DNA of 64,000 nt from Methylocaldum sp002005105 (GCF_051027545.1 NZ_CP194902.1:3968001-4032000); one strand, 5' to 3'. Counted from the first letter of the stretch, positions 27,073 through 36,202 are shown. Numbers and translations are program-made. The notes: generated by a model from the sequence alone, not told the origin.

Positions 27073-27825
27073 ATGAGATTCACAAGAAGTCTTTTCAATA
27101 CGCTGCTTTTATCCTTTTTTCTTTTCGCCCTGAGCGGATGTGTTTATTTCCGGCTGCTGGAAGCAAAAAATCAACTGGCCGACTTCGAACGGAATTTCCG
27201 GGTTCAGGTGACCGATGACCATTTTCACCTTGATTTCTTGCACCCGGTGCTATTGAGCGAGGATTTCCGCTATCTAACCAAACTCCATCCCAGCCGAATC
27301 GAAAAATTGCCACAGGGGTACCGGTGGTACCTGGATTTCCACCAAATGGATAGCCCTGCTCAGCCGGGAAAAACCATCGTTTTCCGCATGACGTTCAACG
27401 GGAAAGACAAACTCTCCGGCTGGGATTTCTCGCCGGTTTTTCTGGAAATGGCCCCCGCGACGTTTCTTGAGGCATCGATCAGGTCTCTCGGCAAAGGCAA
27501 GGTTGACGAGGGTCGTCGACAGTTGAAGGTCGATGCGGAAGACCTGCCGAGGGTTTCGGCAGCCCCTCCAAACCGGCGAAAAATTTTGGAAGTGTTGGGC
27601 CAACCGGCGGAAGAATCGCTGAAGGACGGTATGACGCTTTACGTTTACCGATTCAAGGCCGACGCCGTTCCGCTGGGTGAAGAAGGCGAAAATAGGCGGA
27701 TTGCCGTAGCCAAACTTTATTTCAATCCGGTTACGGACGAATTGGTAAGAATGTCCAGCCGCTTTGTAGGCTTGAAGATCGCCATCGATTACCGAAAGCT
27801 CATCCAACTGAGCGGTCCCGGTTGA
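27073..27825 (+). CDS. Hypothetical lipoprotein
   Basis: About 250 residues from ATG 27073 (MRFTRSLFNTLLLSFFLFAL). That start gives a clean lipoprotein signal with lipobox LSGC at about residue 24; the longer frame from 27019 adds a non-signal tail. The mature part is soluble with features such as RWYLDFHQMD and WDFSPVFLEMAPATF. It ends with a region that compares gene-like strings of the SmpA/BamE sort (RRKILEVLGQPAEESLKDG, LYVYRF), as in lipoproteins with a BamE-like fold. This resemblance is weak. It stands alone after the tRNA. Confidence 0.7.
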   Translation: MRFTRSLFNTLLLSFFLFALSGCVYFRLLEAKNQLADFERNFRVQVTDDHFHLDFLHPVLLSEDFRYLTKLHPSRIEKLPQGYRWYLDFHQMDSPAQPGKTIVFRMTFNGKDKLSGWDFSPVFLEMAPATFLEASIRSLGKGKVDEGRRQLKVDAEDLPRVSAAPPNRRKILEVLGQPAEESLKDGMTLYVYRFKADAVPLGEEGENRRIAVAKLYFNPVTDELVRMSSRFVGLKIAIDYRKLIQLSGPG

Positions 27826-27929
27826 GATTTGTCGGTAAGAATCACCAGGGAACCTTCAAACTGTCTCACGGTCATTACAGTAAATACCAAGTGTTTTCCT
27901 TGGTTTTTAAGTTAAGACCGGAGGTTGTT

Positions 27930-28007
27930 ATGGCCGTATTAGAAGCTACGACGTTAGTACTGGCACTTGGAACGATGTTCGGTATATTGATTTCTCGCTT
28001 CAAGTAA
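27930..28007 (+). CDS. Single-helix small membrane protein (25 residues)
   Basis: Begins MAVLEATTLVLALGTM and ends LISRFK: one hydrophobic helix with a basic end. GGAGG lies 6 bases before the ATG, one of the strongest ribosome binding sites in the window. A strong terminator follows at 28095. The longer frame from 27822 overlaps the lipoprotein stop and has no such site. No family is recognised. Confidence 0.45.
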   Translation: MAVLEATTLVLALGTMFGILISRFK

Positions 28008-28094
28008 TTCAGTAGTTCGTTAAATACGCGGCAGGTGTAAATGTCAGCGCCCTGGTTGAATAAACGCATCGGCTGCGTCATTTACGAATCCCCG

Positions 28095-28142
28095 CGCCGC
28101 CCGTCTTCGCCAATTGGACTAAGGACGGGCGGCGTTTTTTTT
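28095..28142 (+). terminator. Rho-independent terminator
   Basis: CGCCGCCCGTC (28095-28105) pairs with GACGGGCGGCG (28124-28134) and is followed by eight T. It ends transcription of the small protein and perhaps the lipoprotein. Confidence 0.85.
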
Positions 28143-28195
28143 CGGCTCTATTCGGTCCTGCAATCGACCTGTTGTAAGCCCCGGACCACGAATCA

Positions 28196-29470
28196 TTAGC
28201 TCTTTTTTAACCGCACGATGCCCATCAGCCTCAAACCCAAGCGTTCGTAGAAGGGTTCGCTGATGCCTTTGCGAATCTTGCGGATGAAGTACTTCTCGAA
28301 CGCGATCTTGGCCAGGTGTACCCAACGCCCCTTGCTGGCCCAGGTGACGTTCCGCGGCGGAATCTGGGGACGGGCGATGAAGGCCACGCCGGTATCGCCG
28401 AGATCGGCCAGGCACAGGGCATTCCAGGTGCCCTTATGGGAGGGCTCCTTGCCGTCCAGTTGCTCGCGGATATTGTGCGCGGTAGCGGTCACCATAGATT
28501 CGATCATGTAGCCGGTCTTGGGCGATCCCGTGGGTACGGGCGTGGCTTCCACCGGCGGAATGGCCACGCAGACGCCGACCGAGTAGATGTTCTTGAAAGT
28601 CGGGTTGCGCTGATACTCGTCGATTAGCACGAACCCCCTCGGATTCACCAGCCCTTCGATTCCGGCCACGGCATCGACGCCCTTGAAGGCGGGAATCATC
28701 ATGGCGTGCTTGAACGGCAGCTCGTGCTTCTGCTTTTCCTGTCCCTTCTCGTCCACCTCAATCACATGCATCACGCCCTTCTCGATGCGGTCCACCTTGG
28801 CATTGGTGATGGCCTTGATGTGATGCTGGCGCAGTTCACCTTCCAAAAGACCCTTGGTGTCGCCCACGCCGCCCAAGCCGAGATGGCCGATATAGGGTTC
28901 GGAGGTAACGAAAGTGATCGGCACCCTGTCGCGAATCTCGCGCTTGCGGAGATCCGAATCGGCGATGAAGGCGTACTCGTAGGCCGGCCCGAAACAGGAT
29001 GCACCCTGAACTGAACCGACGATGATCGGGCCCGGGTCCTTCACGAACTCGTCCCAGAATTCGCCGGCTTCGGCAGCGTGATCGACGTGGCAGACGGACT
29101 GCGTATGCCCGTGCGGACCGAATCCCGGCACTTCCTCGAACGCCAGCTTGGGCCCCGTGGCGATGACCAAGTAGTCGTAGTCGACATTGCTGCCGTCGGC
29201 CAGCTCGACCTGGTTTCGGTCGGGATGAACCCGAGTCACTTTCTGGTTGATGAAGTTAATCCCTTTTTTCTTGAGCATCGGCGCCAGTTCGACCTTGATG
29301 TCGTCCGGCTTTCGCCATTTGACGGCCACCCAAGGGTTCGACGGGACGAAGTGAAAAGTCGGGCTGTCCGAAATGACACAGACCTCGTCTTCTTTCCGGG
29401 CCAGGTGTTTCATTTCGAGAGCCATCGGAACGCCGCCTATGCCGGCGCCTAATATAACGATGCGGGCCAT
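28196..29470 (-). CDS. sqr: Sulfide:quinone oxidoreductase
   Basis: A membrane-associated flavoprotein that oxidises sulfide and reduces quinone. 424 residues with FAD motif VILGAGIGGVPMALEM. Three cysteines sit at C127 (SVCHVD), C159 (GASCFGP) and C301 (VGVCVAIPP), the pattern of catalytic SQR cysteines. The C-terminus is amphipathic (FEKYFIRKIRKGISEPFYE), as in quinone-binding SQRs. GGAGGAGG lies a few bases before the ATG. It follows cydX by 45 bases on the same strand and probably belongs to the cyd operon, linking sulfide oxidation to a sulfide-tolerant oxidase. A type III flavocytochrome-like enzyme is less likely. Confidence 0.88.
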   Translation of the reverse strand: MARIVILGAGIGGVPMALEMKHLARKEDEVCVISDSPTFHFVPSNPWVAVKWRKPDDIKVELAPMLKKKGINFINQKVTRVHPDRNQVELADGSNVDYDYLVIATGPKLAFEEVPGFGPHGHTQSVCHVDHAAEAGEFWDEFVKDPGPIIVGSVQGASCFGPAYEYAFIADSDLRKREIRDRVPITFVTSEPYIGHLGLGGVGDTKGLLEGELRQHHIKAITNAKVDRIEKGVMHVIEVDEKGQEKQKHELPFKHAMMIPAFKGVDAVAGIEGLVNPRGFVLIDEYQRNPTFKNIYSVGVCVAIPPVEATPVPTGSPKTGYMIESMVTATAHNIREQLDGKEPSHKGTWNALCLADLGDTGVAFIARPQIPPRNVTWASKGRWVHLAKIAFEKYFIRKIRKGISEPFYERLGLRLMGIVRLKKS

Positions 29471-29515
29471 GATCAGCCTCCTCCGTTCTAGTTGTTAATC
29501 AGACTTTTGGTCGAA

Positions 29516-29647
29516 CTACTTTGACGAACTACGCGACGCGCCGATCTCGCCGGCGTCCATATTGCATTCTGCCTCCAGCCACATCGCGTTGATGATGCCG
29601 AATGCGCAAGCGAAACCGACACCCAATATCCAAGCGAAATACCACAT
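29516..29647 (-). CDS. cydX: Cytochrome bd small subunit CydX
   Basis: A 43-residue single-helix protein starting MWYFAWILGVGFACAFGIIN and continuing AMWLEAE, the classic CydX sequence. It lies 9 bases after cydB. CydX binds CydA and stabilises the heme centres of bd-I oxidase. The C-terminal tail (about 18 residues after AMWLE) is a little longer than in E. coli. Confidence 0.95.
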   Translation of the reverse strand: MWYFAWILGVGFACAFGIINAMWLEAECNMDAGEIGASRSSSK

Positions 29648-29656
29648 GTTTCTACC

Positions 29657-30793
29657 TCAATATAAAGAATGCTGATCCTTCAGCACTTTCTCCGGCGTAA
29701 CGCTACCCCACAACACCCTATACACCCAGCGGGTATAAGCCAGAACGATGGGCAGGAAGATCACCGTGATCCAAAAGGCCAAAGCCAGGGTGAAATGGCT
29801 GGAACTCGCGTCCCAGATAGTCAGGCTGTGATTCGGATCGGTCGACGAAATCACGAGATACGGAAACAGTCCGAAGCCGAGCGATAGCAGCACCCCGGTG
29901 ATGCCTAGCGAACTGAACAAGAAAGCTCCGACGGACGTGTGCTCCAAGGCCGAACGCCAAGCCAGGAGCAACCCCCCGAAACCGAGCGCGGGCGCGATCA
30001 GCATCCAGGGATGGGACATGAACTGACGCAGCCAGCCGGACGTCATGGCCACCGTCTTGTTGAGCGGGTTGGACGGGGCATCCGTACCCGGCATGGCGGT
30101 GATCTCCGGAAGATTCATCCCGAAGACAACCCACAGGGCCGCCAGGGTCACGGCGCCGATTACCACGGGCCCCAGAACCCGCACCACCGCCAGTGCTCGA
30201 CGGTAGAGCACGCCTTCGGTGCGCCACTTGAGATAAATCGCACCGTGAAAAAGGCTGATGAGCAGGCCGAGCACGCCGCAGAACAGCGCGAAGGGATTGA
30301 GCAGGGCGAAGAAGCTGCCGTCGTAATACGGCCGGAGATCGGCATCGAAATGGAACGGCACTCCCTGAACCAGATTGCCCACCAGAACGCCCAAGAGGAT
30401 CGGCGGCACCGCTCCTCCGATAAACAGCCCCCAATCCCAGGCATTGCGCCAGGCGGGATTCTCCAGCTTGCTTCGATAATCGAACCCCGCCGGTCGGAAG
30501 AACAAGGCGAACAACACCAGCAGCATGGCCACGTACAGCCCCGAGAACAGAGTCGCATAGACCAACGGCCACACGGCGAACAAGGCACCTCCTAAAAGGA
30601 CCAGCCACACCTGATTGCCTTCCCAGGTTCCACCGACGGTATTGATGACGGCGCGGCGTTCGAGGTCGTTGCGGCCGACGAACGGCAGAAGCGCGCAGAT
30701 GCCGAAATCGAATCCGGAAGTCAGGACGAAGGCGATGATGACCACCCCGGTAAACAACCACCAAATGATTCTTAGAGTCTCGTAATCGAACAT
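29657..30793 (-). CDS. cydB: Cytochrome bd ubiquinol oxidase subunit II
   Basis: A 378-residue membrane protein with eight to nine helices. The N-terminus YETLRIIWWLFTGVVIIAFV and SGFDFGICALLPFVGRND are family signatures, as is NTVGGTWEGNQVWLVLLGGA. The C-terminus includes SSSHFTLALAFWITVIFLPI and YTRWVYRVL. CydB is the structural partner of CydA in the inner membrane. The length matches E. coli CydB (379). It lies 18 bases downstream of cydA. Confidence 0.97.
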   Translation of the reverse strand: MFDYETLRIIWWLFTGVVIIAFVLTSGFDFGICALLPFVGRNDLERRAVINTVGGTWEGNQVWLVLLGGALFAVWPLVYATLFSGLYVAMLLVLFALFFRPAGFDYRSKLENPAWRNAWDWGLFIGGAVPPILLGVLVGNLVQGVPFHFDADLRPYYDGSFFALLNPFALFCGVLGLLISLFHGAIYLKWRTEGVLYRRALAVVRVLGPVVIGAVTLAALWVVFGMNLPEITAMPGTDAPSNPLNKTVAMTSGWLRQFMSHPWMLIAPALGFGGLLLAWRSALEHTSVGAFLFSSLGITGVLLSLGFGLFPYLVISSTDPNHSLTIWDASSSHFTLALAFWITVIFLPIVLAYTRWVYRVLWGSVTPEKVLKDQHSLY

Positions 30794-30811
30794 GGTTTTT
30801 TTCTCCCGGTG

Positions 30812-32383
30812 TTACGACACTGACGCGGCCGGATTCGTCTCGAAGTGATACTTCCCGGTATGCAGACTGCTCGGCCCCAGACGCACGTACTTGATCATGA
30901 GGAACATCTCGATGATCAGCAGAGCGGTATAGAAGAACACGAATCCGCCGATGCTGAACCAGAGCTGGTCGGAACTGATGTTGGACGCGGACAGATGGGT
31001 CGGCAGCACGCCCGAGATGGTCCAGGGCTGACGGCCGTATTCCGCCACGAACCAGCCGGCCTCCGAAGCGATCCACGGCAGCGGGATGCACCAGGTGGCG
31101 AGCCTGAGCAGCCATTTCTTTTGGTCGGCTACGCGCGTCGCGCAGAAATAGAAGGCCATGGCGAACACAAACAGCATGGTGAACCCGGCCGCGACCATCA
31201 GGCGGAAAGTCCAGAACAAGGGAGCCACCCGCGGAATCGTGTCGTTGGCCGCCTGTTGAATCATCTCCTCGGAAGCGCTGGCCGGATCGGCGGTGTACTT
31301 CTTCAGCAACAGGCCATACCCGAGGTCGGTGACGTGCTGGTCGAACAAAGTCTTGGTCGGCTCGCTCTTGTCCCCTGCCCGAATTTTCTGCAACTGACCG
31401 TAGGCGATCATGCCGCTTCGGATGCGCTTGGCGCTCTCGGCCCGGAGGTCCTTTAAGCCCTTGACATCCTCGTCGACGGAGCGCGTGGCGATGAGTCCCA
31501 GTACGTAGGGCACCTTGATGGCGAAATGGGTCTTTTCCGCTTCCTGGTCCGGGAATCCGATTATGGTGAAACTGGCCGGCGGCTCGTGGGTGTCCCATTC
31601 CGCTTCGATGGCCGCGAGCTTGATCTTCTGTACCTCGCCCGAGGTATAACCGCTTTCGTCGCCGAGAACGATCACCGACAGCACCGAAGCCAAACCGAAC
31701 GCTGCCGCGATGGAGAACGAACGGCGGGCGAAGCCGAGATCGCGCCGCCGGATCAGGTACCAGGCGCTGATGCCCAGCACGAACATGGAACCGGTGACAT
31801 ACCCAGCGGCAACGGTATGCACGAACTTGACCTGCGCCACCGGATTGAAGAACACGTCCGCGAACGACGCCATCTCCATGCGCAGGGTCTCGTAGTTGAA
31901 CGCGGACCCGACCGGGTACTGCATCCAGCCGTTGGCGATGAGAATCCACAAGGCCGAGAAGCTGGTTCCGAAGGCGACCAGCCAGGTGACCGCCAGGTGC
32001 TGAACCTTGGTCAGTCTGTCCCAGCCGAAGAAAAACAGGCCCACCAAAGTGGATTCCAGGAAGAAGGCCATCCAGCCTTCGCTGGCGAGGATAGGGCCGA
32101 AGATGTCGCCGACGTAGTGGGAATAATAGGCCCAGTTGGTTCCGAACTGGAATTCCAGGGTGATGCCGGTGGTCACGCCCATCGCGAAGTTGATGGCGAA
32201 CAGCTTGCCCCAAAACTTCGTCATGTCTTTATAGACTACCTTCCCGGTCATCACGTACACCGACTCCATGATGGCCAGAATGAAGGCCAGCCCCAGGGTC
32301 AGGGGCACGAACAGAAAGTGATACATGGCCGTGAGGCCGAATTGCAGCCTCGACAGGTTGACGATTTCTTCACCGGATATCAT
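30812..32383 (-). CDS. cydA: Cytochrome bd ubiquinol oxidase subunit I
   Basis: A 523-residue heme-bearing subunit that oxidises quinol and reduces oxygen with very high affinity. H22 in MYHFLFVPLTLG corresponds to the heme b595/d-side histidine. The quinol-loop region is long (about residues 257-335), of the E. coli bd-I type. GRQPWTISGVLPT matches the conserved segment after the Q-loop. The ATG overlaps the cydP stop by four bases (ATGA). Confidence 0.97.
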   Translation of the reverse strand: MISGEEIVNLSRLQFGLTAMYHFLFVPLTLGLAFILAIMESVYVMTGKVVYKDMTKFWGKLFAINFAMGVTTGITLEFQFGTNWAYYSHYVGDIFGPILASEGWMAFFLESTLVGLFFFGWDRLTKVQHLAVTWLVAFGTSFSALWILIANGWMQYPVGSAFNYETLRMEMASFADVFFNPVAQVKFVHTVAAGYVTGSMFVLGISAWYLIRRRDLGFARRSFSIAAAFGLASVLSVIVLGDESGYTSGEVQKIKLAAIEAEWDTHEPPASFTIIGFPDQEAEKTHFAIKVPYVLGLIATRSVDEDVKGLKDLRAESAKRIRSGMIAYGQLQKIRAGDKSEPTKTLFDQHVTDLGYGLLLKKYTADPASASEEMIQQAANDTIPRVAPLFWTFRLMVAAGFTMLFVFAMAFYFCATRVADQKKWLLRLATWCIPLPWIASEAGWFVAEYGRQPWTISGVLPTHLSASNISSDQLWFSIGGFVFFYTALLIIEMFLMIKYVRLGPSSLHTGKYHFETNPAASVS

Positions 32384-32583
32384 TTGATGCTCTCCTGGCG
32401 GACAAGAGGCGTGCGGTCTGATGAAAACAGATCCGCGACGGCGGGTTTCGGGACGTTTGGATCATGCCGGAAGAACGCGAACCACAAGACACTCAGCAGG
32501 ACAATCTTGAGGACCAGAGCCAAGGCAATTTCCCACCGGAAATGGTCGCGTCCCTTTGAGAAATCTGAAGTGACGTTATTCAT
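32380..32583 (-). CDS. cydP: Cytochrome bd accessory small protein CydP
   Basis: 67 residues with one membrane helix (ALALVLKIVLLSVLWFAFF) after a basic N-terminus, then a hydrophilic tail (RHDPNVPKPAVADLFSS). This is the pattern of CydP, a small protein found upstream of cydAB in several proteobacteria. It is translationally coupled to cydA. Its role is in oxidase assembly or activity; the exact function differs between reports I recall. Confidence 0.75.
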   Translation of the reverse strand: MNNVTSDFSKGRDHFRWEIALALVLKIVLLSVLWFAFFRHDPNVPKPAVADLFSSDRTPLVRQESIK

Positions 32584-32789
32584 ATCGAGTTTCCGGATGT
32601 TATTGATTCGTGGGCCACGGCGCTGCGTTACCCATTGTTATCCGGTCTCACGAAAGAAAAAGCCGTCCCTGGCCAGGGGGGGAAACGCCGTTCTTTAGGG
32701 TTGGTCCCGCATGCTCGCTGATGACGGCGGATGCAGCCCGTCATCGTTTCCGGAGGGATTAGCCCTATATCACAGTTTGCTAATGTATT

Positions 32790-32805
32790 AACAAGCTCCG
32801 TGCCA
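32790..32805 (-). promoter_or_regulatory. Sigma-54-like promoter of the cyd-sqr operon
   Basis: On the minus strand TGGCACGGAGCTTGT has a perfect -24 element (TGGCAC) and a -12 element TTGT with correct spacing (GG-N10-GT; consensus GC). It lies about 205 bases before the cydP start. The imperfect -12 element lowers confidence. Confidence 0.45.
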
Positions 32806-32859
32806 AGCCGTATAACCCTTCCCTAGCAGGCCAGGAATCGGCTGCACCGCGATTTCGAC

Positions 32860-32914
32860 GTTTCACCTGAAACGGCATTGAAACGGCGCGGTATATCCTG
32901 AAACAAAATGAAAC
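32860..32914. promoter_or_regulatory. Helically phased TGAAAC half-sites upstream of cyd promoter
   Basis: TGAAAC occurs at 32868, 32879, 32899 and 32909 (spacing 11, 20 and 10) and its reverse complement GTTTCA at 32860. All lie about 55-115 bases upstream of the sigma-54-like promoter, where enhancer-binding proteins bind. Apart from these sites, 32584-33115 holds no gene. Confidence 0.5.
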
Positions 32915-33115
32915 TTAAAATACATCCGAGCGCTGACAGCCCTCGTCAAGGCAAGACCTTGCCCTTGCGCCGCTGCAAAGTTCAATTCGGTACAGGCGAC
33001 GGGGGGCCGGCGAAAAACTTCGGTCGACAGAAAACGGAGCTCGAAACTCGTCCGATGGAGAACCTTGGGTGAAACCTGAGTCCCGATCCCCGCGTCTCAG
33101 GCGTAGTTCTTCGCG

Positions 33116-33889
33116 TCACAGCCACTGCACGCAACCCCAGGCAATCAACCCGAAGCCGATCAGTTTTCGTGTGCTTTCCCCTGCGCCGGGAACGTAGCGC
33201 TCCGCCAAGATCGCAAGGGTAATCAATCCCATCCACAGGACGTTCATGATGCCCACGGCGAACATCACCAGCATCTCCGCCCAACAGCAGCCCACGCAAT
33301 AAAGACCGTGATGCAAGCCCAGTCGCAATCCGCCGCGCCAGCCGGGCCGTCCATGACTGAGAAGAAATCCCATGGGTGCGCGGCAGTGGCTCAGACAAGC
33401 CGTTTTCCATGGCGTGAATTGATAAAGGCCGCTCATAATCAGAATGGACCCGGACACCATGGAGCTGCGGCTATCCATCATCGGGGTTAGCCATCTCAAG
33501 CCGTGGAACTGCCACTGAAGCAAAGTGGCGATGATCCCGAACCCTACCCACAGCACGAAATAACCCAGTAGAAATGTCGGCAGATTAATCCGCGTTTCCG
33601 CCCGTCGCCCTCGGTCGATACGCACGATCAGCATCGTCATGGGCGCAACCACCGGCAGCATCATGGCCAGCATCATGATCAGCCACATCGACGCGGTCAG
33701 CCCGAAATCGGTCAAAGACCAACGCCAGGTACCGGTCGGCGGCATCCACATCCGGTCCATGGGCAAGCTGTTCATCGCCACTTGCTGCTGATAGAGCGCC
33801 CACCACGCGGCGATCGTGGCGGCGCCCAGTCCCGCGGCAATCAGCAAACCCTGGATCGTACTCTTAGAAATTCTCGCCGAAACGGCCAT
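33116..33889 (-). CDS. DUF2182 metal-binding membrane protein
   Basis: A 257-residue polytopic membrane protein of the DUF2182 family. It is rich in Met and His, with the characteristic WLIMMLAMMLPVVAPMTMLI, YQFTPWKTACLSHCR and LHHGLYCVGCCWAEMLVM. The Cys/His motifs suggest metal binding, possibly copper, but the function is unproven. It lies 3 bases after the DUF1326 gene; these two families are commonly adjacent. Confidence 0.88.
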   Translation of the reverse strand: MAVSARISKSTIQGLLIAAGLGAATIAAWWALYQQQVAMNSLPMDRMWMPPTGTWRWSLTDFGLTASMWLIMMLAMMLPVVAPMTMLIVRIDRGRRAETRINLPTFLLGYFVLWVGFGIIATLLQWQFHGLRWLTPMMDSRSSMVSGSILIMSGLYQFTPWKTACLSHCRAPMGFLLSHGRPGWRGGLRLGLHHGLYCVGCCWAEMLVMFAVGIMNVLWMGLITLAILAERYVPGAGESTRKLIGFGLIAWGCVQWL

Positions 33890-33892
33890 GGC

Positions 33893-34501
33893 CTAGGAGT
33901 GATATACGAAAGGGGAGAAATAGCCGTTGCGCCCGGAAAACTCCCAATCGAAGCCATAATCCCGATAGCGGTAAGACCCCGACTTCGCCACCACGGAAGG
34001 GTGAGACGGCACCACGCACAGAGGCGGATTGGCAATCGTGGCCTCGCCGCCGGCTATGCCGTCGATGGCGCGGATACTCACTTCCGCGAGATCGGACATC
34101 AGAAGACGCCGCTCCTTGCCGAGAGCCTCGTAGGTCATGGGCACGTGCTTCACACCGAGTACCTGGCCGACGAACCCCGCCAGTACGGCTGGATGTCCGC
34201 CGGACTGGCCGGAAAAGATTCGGACCAGAGCGTCCGACTGGGCACTATCCGCCCGTTCATCGAGATAAAGCGCCGCCTGCCAGTTGCCCTCCTTCATGTG
34301 TCCCGGCGCATAACACGCCAAAACCACATTGAGCCCGTCCAGCGTAACGCCTTCCGAACGACCTTTATCGATATGCCAGGCGACGAGCAGCTTGCAATCT
34401 CCTTCGCTAGGGGGATTGAACCACACGCACGGGCAGGCCGTTTCGCAGTTGCACGCTTCGAAATAGTTGCCTTCCAGATGCCAGGAATTGGATGTACTCA
34501 T
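33893..34501 (-). CDS. DUF1326 domain protein
   Basis: A 202-residue soluble protein of the DUF1326 family, shown by WHLEGNYFEACNCETACPCVW at the N-terminus (CxCxxxCPC motif), then LVAWHIDKGRSEGVTLDGL and SGQSGGHPAVLAG. The cysteine cluster suggests metal or redox binding. Function is unknown. It pairs with DUF2182 and lies 66 bases downstream of the sigma-54 activator gene. Confidence 0.9.
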   Translation of the reverse strand: MSTSNSWHLEGNYFEACNCETACPCVWFNPPSEGDCKLLVAWHIDKGRSEGVTLDGLNVVLACYAPGHMKEGNWQAALYLDERADSAQSDALVRIFSGQSGGHPAVLAGFVGQVLGVKHVPMTYEALGKERRLLMSDLAEVSIRAIDGIAGGEATIANPPLCVVPSHPSVVAKSGSYRYRDYGFDWEFSGRNGYFSPFVYHS

Positions 34502-34567
34502 GAGTCGACTCCGTCAGATATGCTCGTTGAATCGGCGTTTTTGGATAAATTCCGGTCTAAAACCGGG

Positions 34568-36160
34568 TTATCGATCCTTGGCTGTCTTGGACCTTTGAGG
34601 GCGAAACAGCGACGGATCGATGTCGAGCTCGCTCAGTTTCAGATATACCGCGCGCGGCGTCAGCTCCATCCATTCCGCCACCTGGTTGACGTCGCCCTGA
34701 AAACGCTTCAGCGCTTGCTCGAGGTATTCGCGTTCCGCTCGGTCCAAGACCTGTTTACGGATTGCCTTCCAGCCGCTTTCCAAAGGAGCGGCGCGATTCG
34801 GCCCGAGTTCGGCGTCTTTAATGAAGTTACTTTGAGTGAACAGCACCGCCCGTTCCAGGACGTTTTCCAGCTCTCGAACGTTGCCGGGCCACGAGTATGC
34901 CCGTAGCCTGTCCATGAGTTCGGCCGTCACGCCATGGATTTGCTTCCGGTAGCGAACGGCCAGACGCTTCAAGATCAGGTCGACCAGATGAGGGATGTCT
35001 TCCGGTCGTTCGGAGAGCGGCGGGATCTCCAATTTCACGACGTTGATACGGTAGTACAGATCCTTGCGGAAACTCCCGTCGGCTACTGCCTTTTCCAAAT
35101 CGCAGTTTGTGGCGGCAATGATCCGCGTGTCGACACTCAAAGTGCGGTGCCCCCCTACCCGCTCCAACTCGCCCTCCTGCAATACCCGGAGCAGCTTGGT
35201 CTGCACCGCCGGCGTCAGTGAATCCACCTCGTCCAAGAACAAGGTTCCGCCATCGGCCCGCTCGAAATAACCCCGGTGAACCTCGATGGCACCCGTAAAT
35301 GCCCCCTTCTCGTGGCCGAACAGCACGCTCTCCACCAAACCTTCCGGAATCGCCCCGCAGTTCACGGCGATGAAGGGTTTTTCGCTGCGCTCGCTCATGG
35401 CATGGATAGCACGCGCGACCAACTCCTTGCCTACCCCCGTCTCGCCGCGGATCAACACCGTGGCCGGGGTAGGCGCCACGATTTCGATCGCTCGCAATAC
35501 CTGCTGCATGGCGGGCGACTGTGCCACGATGACCGGCCGTTCGACGCCCGGGAGCGTGGGACAGCGGCCGCTCATTTGGCACCATATCCGATGCATACGC
35601 TCTTCGATGCGGGCTTGTAAGTCGCCGGCAAGCGTCTGATCCGGCTTAGACTCCGGTTGGTTTCGATATTCGACCCCCGACAACCCTGCGGCGGTCTCGG
35701 GATTCAGATAGACCCCCACTTGACAGCCGTCATGGCCGAGCGCGATACGCCGCTCCAGCACGACCTTGGCGTAGCCGAAGTTGCGCGCCGCGATGGCGCC
35801 GAACACGCTGGACGTCATTCGGCACAATTCCGGTGAGTTCTTCACCCCCTCGCCGAACGGGCAGCAACTGCTGGCCACACGAATGCACTCGGCATCGCTG
35901 GAAACCAATGAAAAATGGCCGCCGATCTTATTCTTGAGTCCAATGATCAAGTCCGCGTAGCGCTCTCGATCGAGAGCCTCATCGAGGCCGTATTCGGCGC
36001 GGAACGTCTCCTCGAAAAACCGGCCCGCGCTACGGGCGATTCGCTCGATGATCTGCTCCGCCTGCGCCGTGCCCGCCTCCTCGCACAGATCCATCAGTTC
36101 GATGACGAAGGTCTGGAGAAATCCAATCGGCGTCAATTGCGAAAAGCTTGCCTGGTTCAT
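34568..36160 (-). CDS. Sigma-54-dependent transcriptional activator with Cys-rich sensory domain
   Basis: A 530-residue enhancer-binding protein. The N-terminal sensory part (about 1-155) has a cysteine cluster C92, C99, C100, C113 and C146 (SSCCPFGEGV, LGHDGCQVG) of the V4R/methanogen-output-domain type, suited to Fe-S, metal or redox sensing. The AAA+ domain has Walker A GETGVGKE (239-246), the sigma-54 loop GAFTGA (286-291) and GTLFLDEVDSL. A Fis-type helix-turn-helix ends the protein (NQVAEWMELTPRAVYLKLSE). It is divergent from the DUF938-SDR pair and upstream of DUF1326/DUF2182. Likely targets are discussed under the phased half-sites. Confidence 0.92.
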   Translation of the reverse strand: MNQASFSQLTPIGFLQTFVIELMDLCEEAGTAQAEQIIERIARSAGRFFEETFRAEYGLDEALDRERYADLIIGLKNKIGGHFSLVSSDAECIRVASSCCPFGEGVKNSPELCRMTSSVFGAIAARNFGYAKVVLERRIALGHDGCQVGVYLNPETAAGLSGVEYRNQPESKPDQTLAGDLQARIEERMHRIWCQMSGRCPTLPGVERPVIVAQSPAMQQVLRAIEIVAPTPATVLIRGETGVGKELVARAIHAMSERSEKPFIAVNCGAIPEGLVESVLFGHEKGAFTGAIEVHRGYFERADGGTLFLDEVDSLTPAVQTKLLRVLQEGELERVGGHRTLSVDTRIIAATNCDLEKAVADGSFRKDLYYRINVVKLEIPPLSERPEDIPHLVDLILKRLAVRYRKQIHGVTAELMDRLRAYSWPGNVRELENVLERAVLFTQSNFIKDAELGPNRAAPLESGWKAIRKQVLDRAEREYLEQALKRFQGDVNQVAEWMELTPRAVYLKLSELDIDPSLFRPQRSKTAKDR

Positions 36161-36202
36161 AAAGGGCGCTCGTGCTACATCATGGACTTAATAGCCTAAA
36201 CC

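Noticed and set aside
29718..32213. 831-residue minus-strand open frame over cydAB
   Set aside because: Shadow frame of cydA and cydB; Arg/Gly-rich translation without family motifs.
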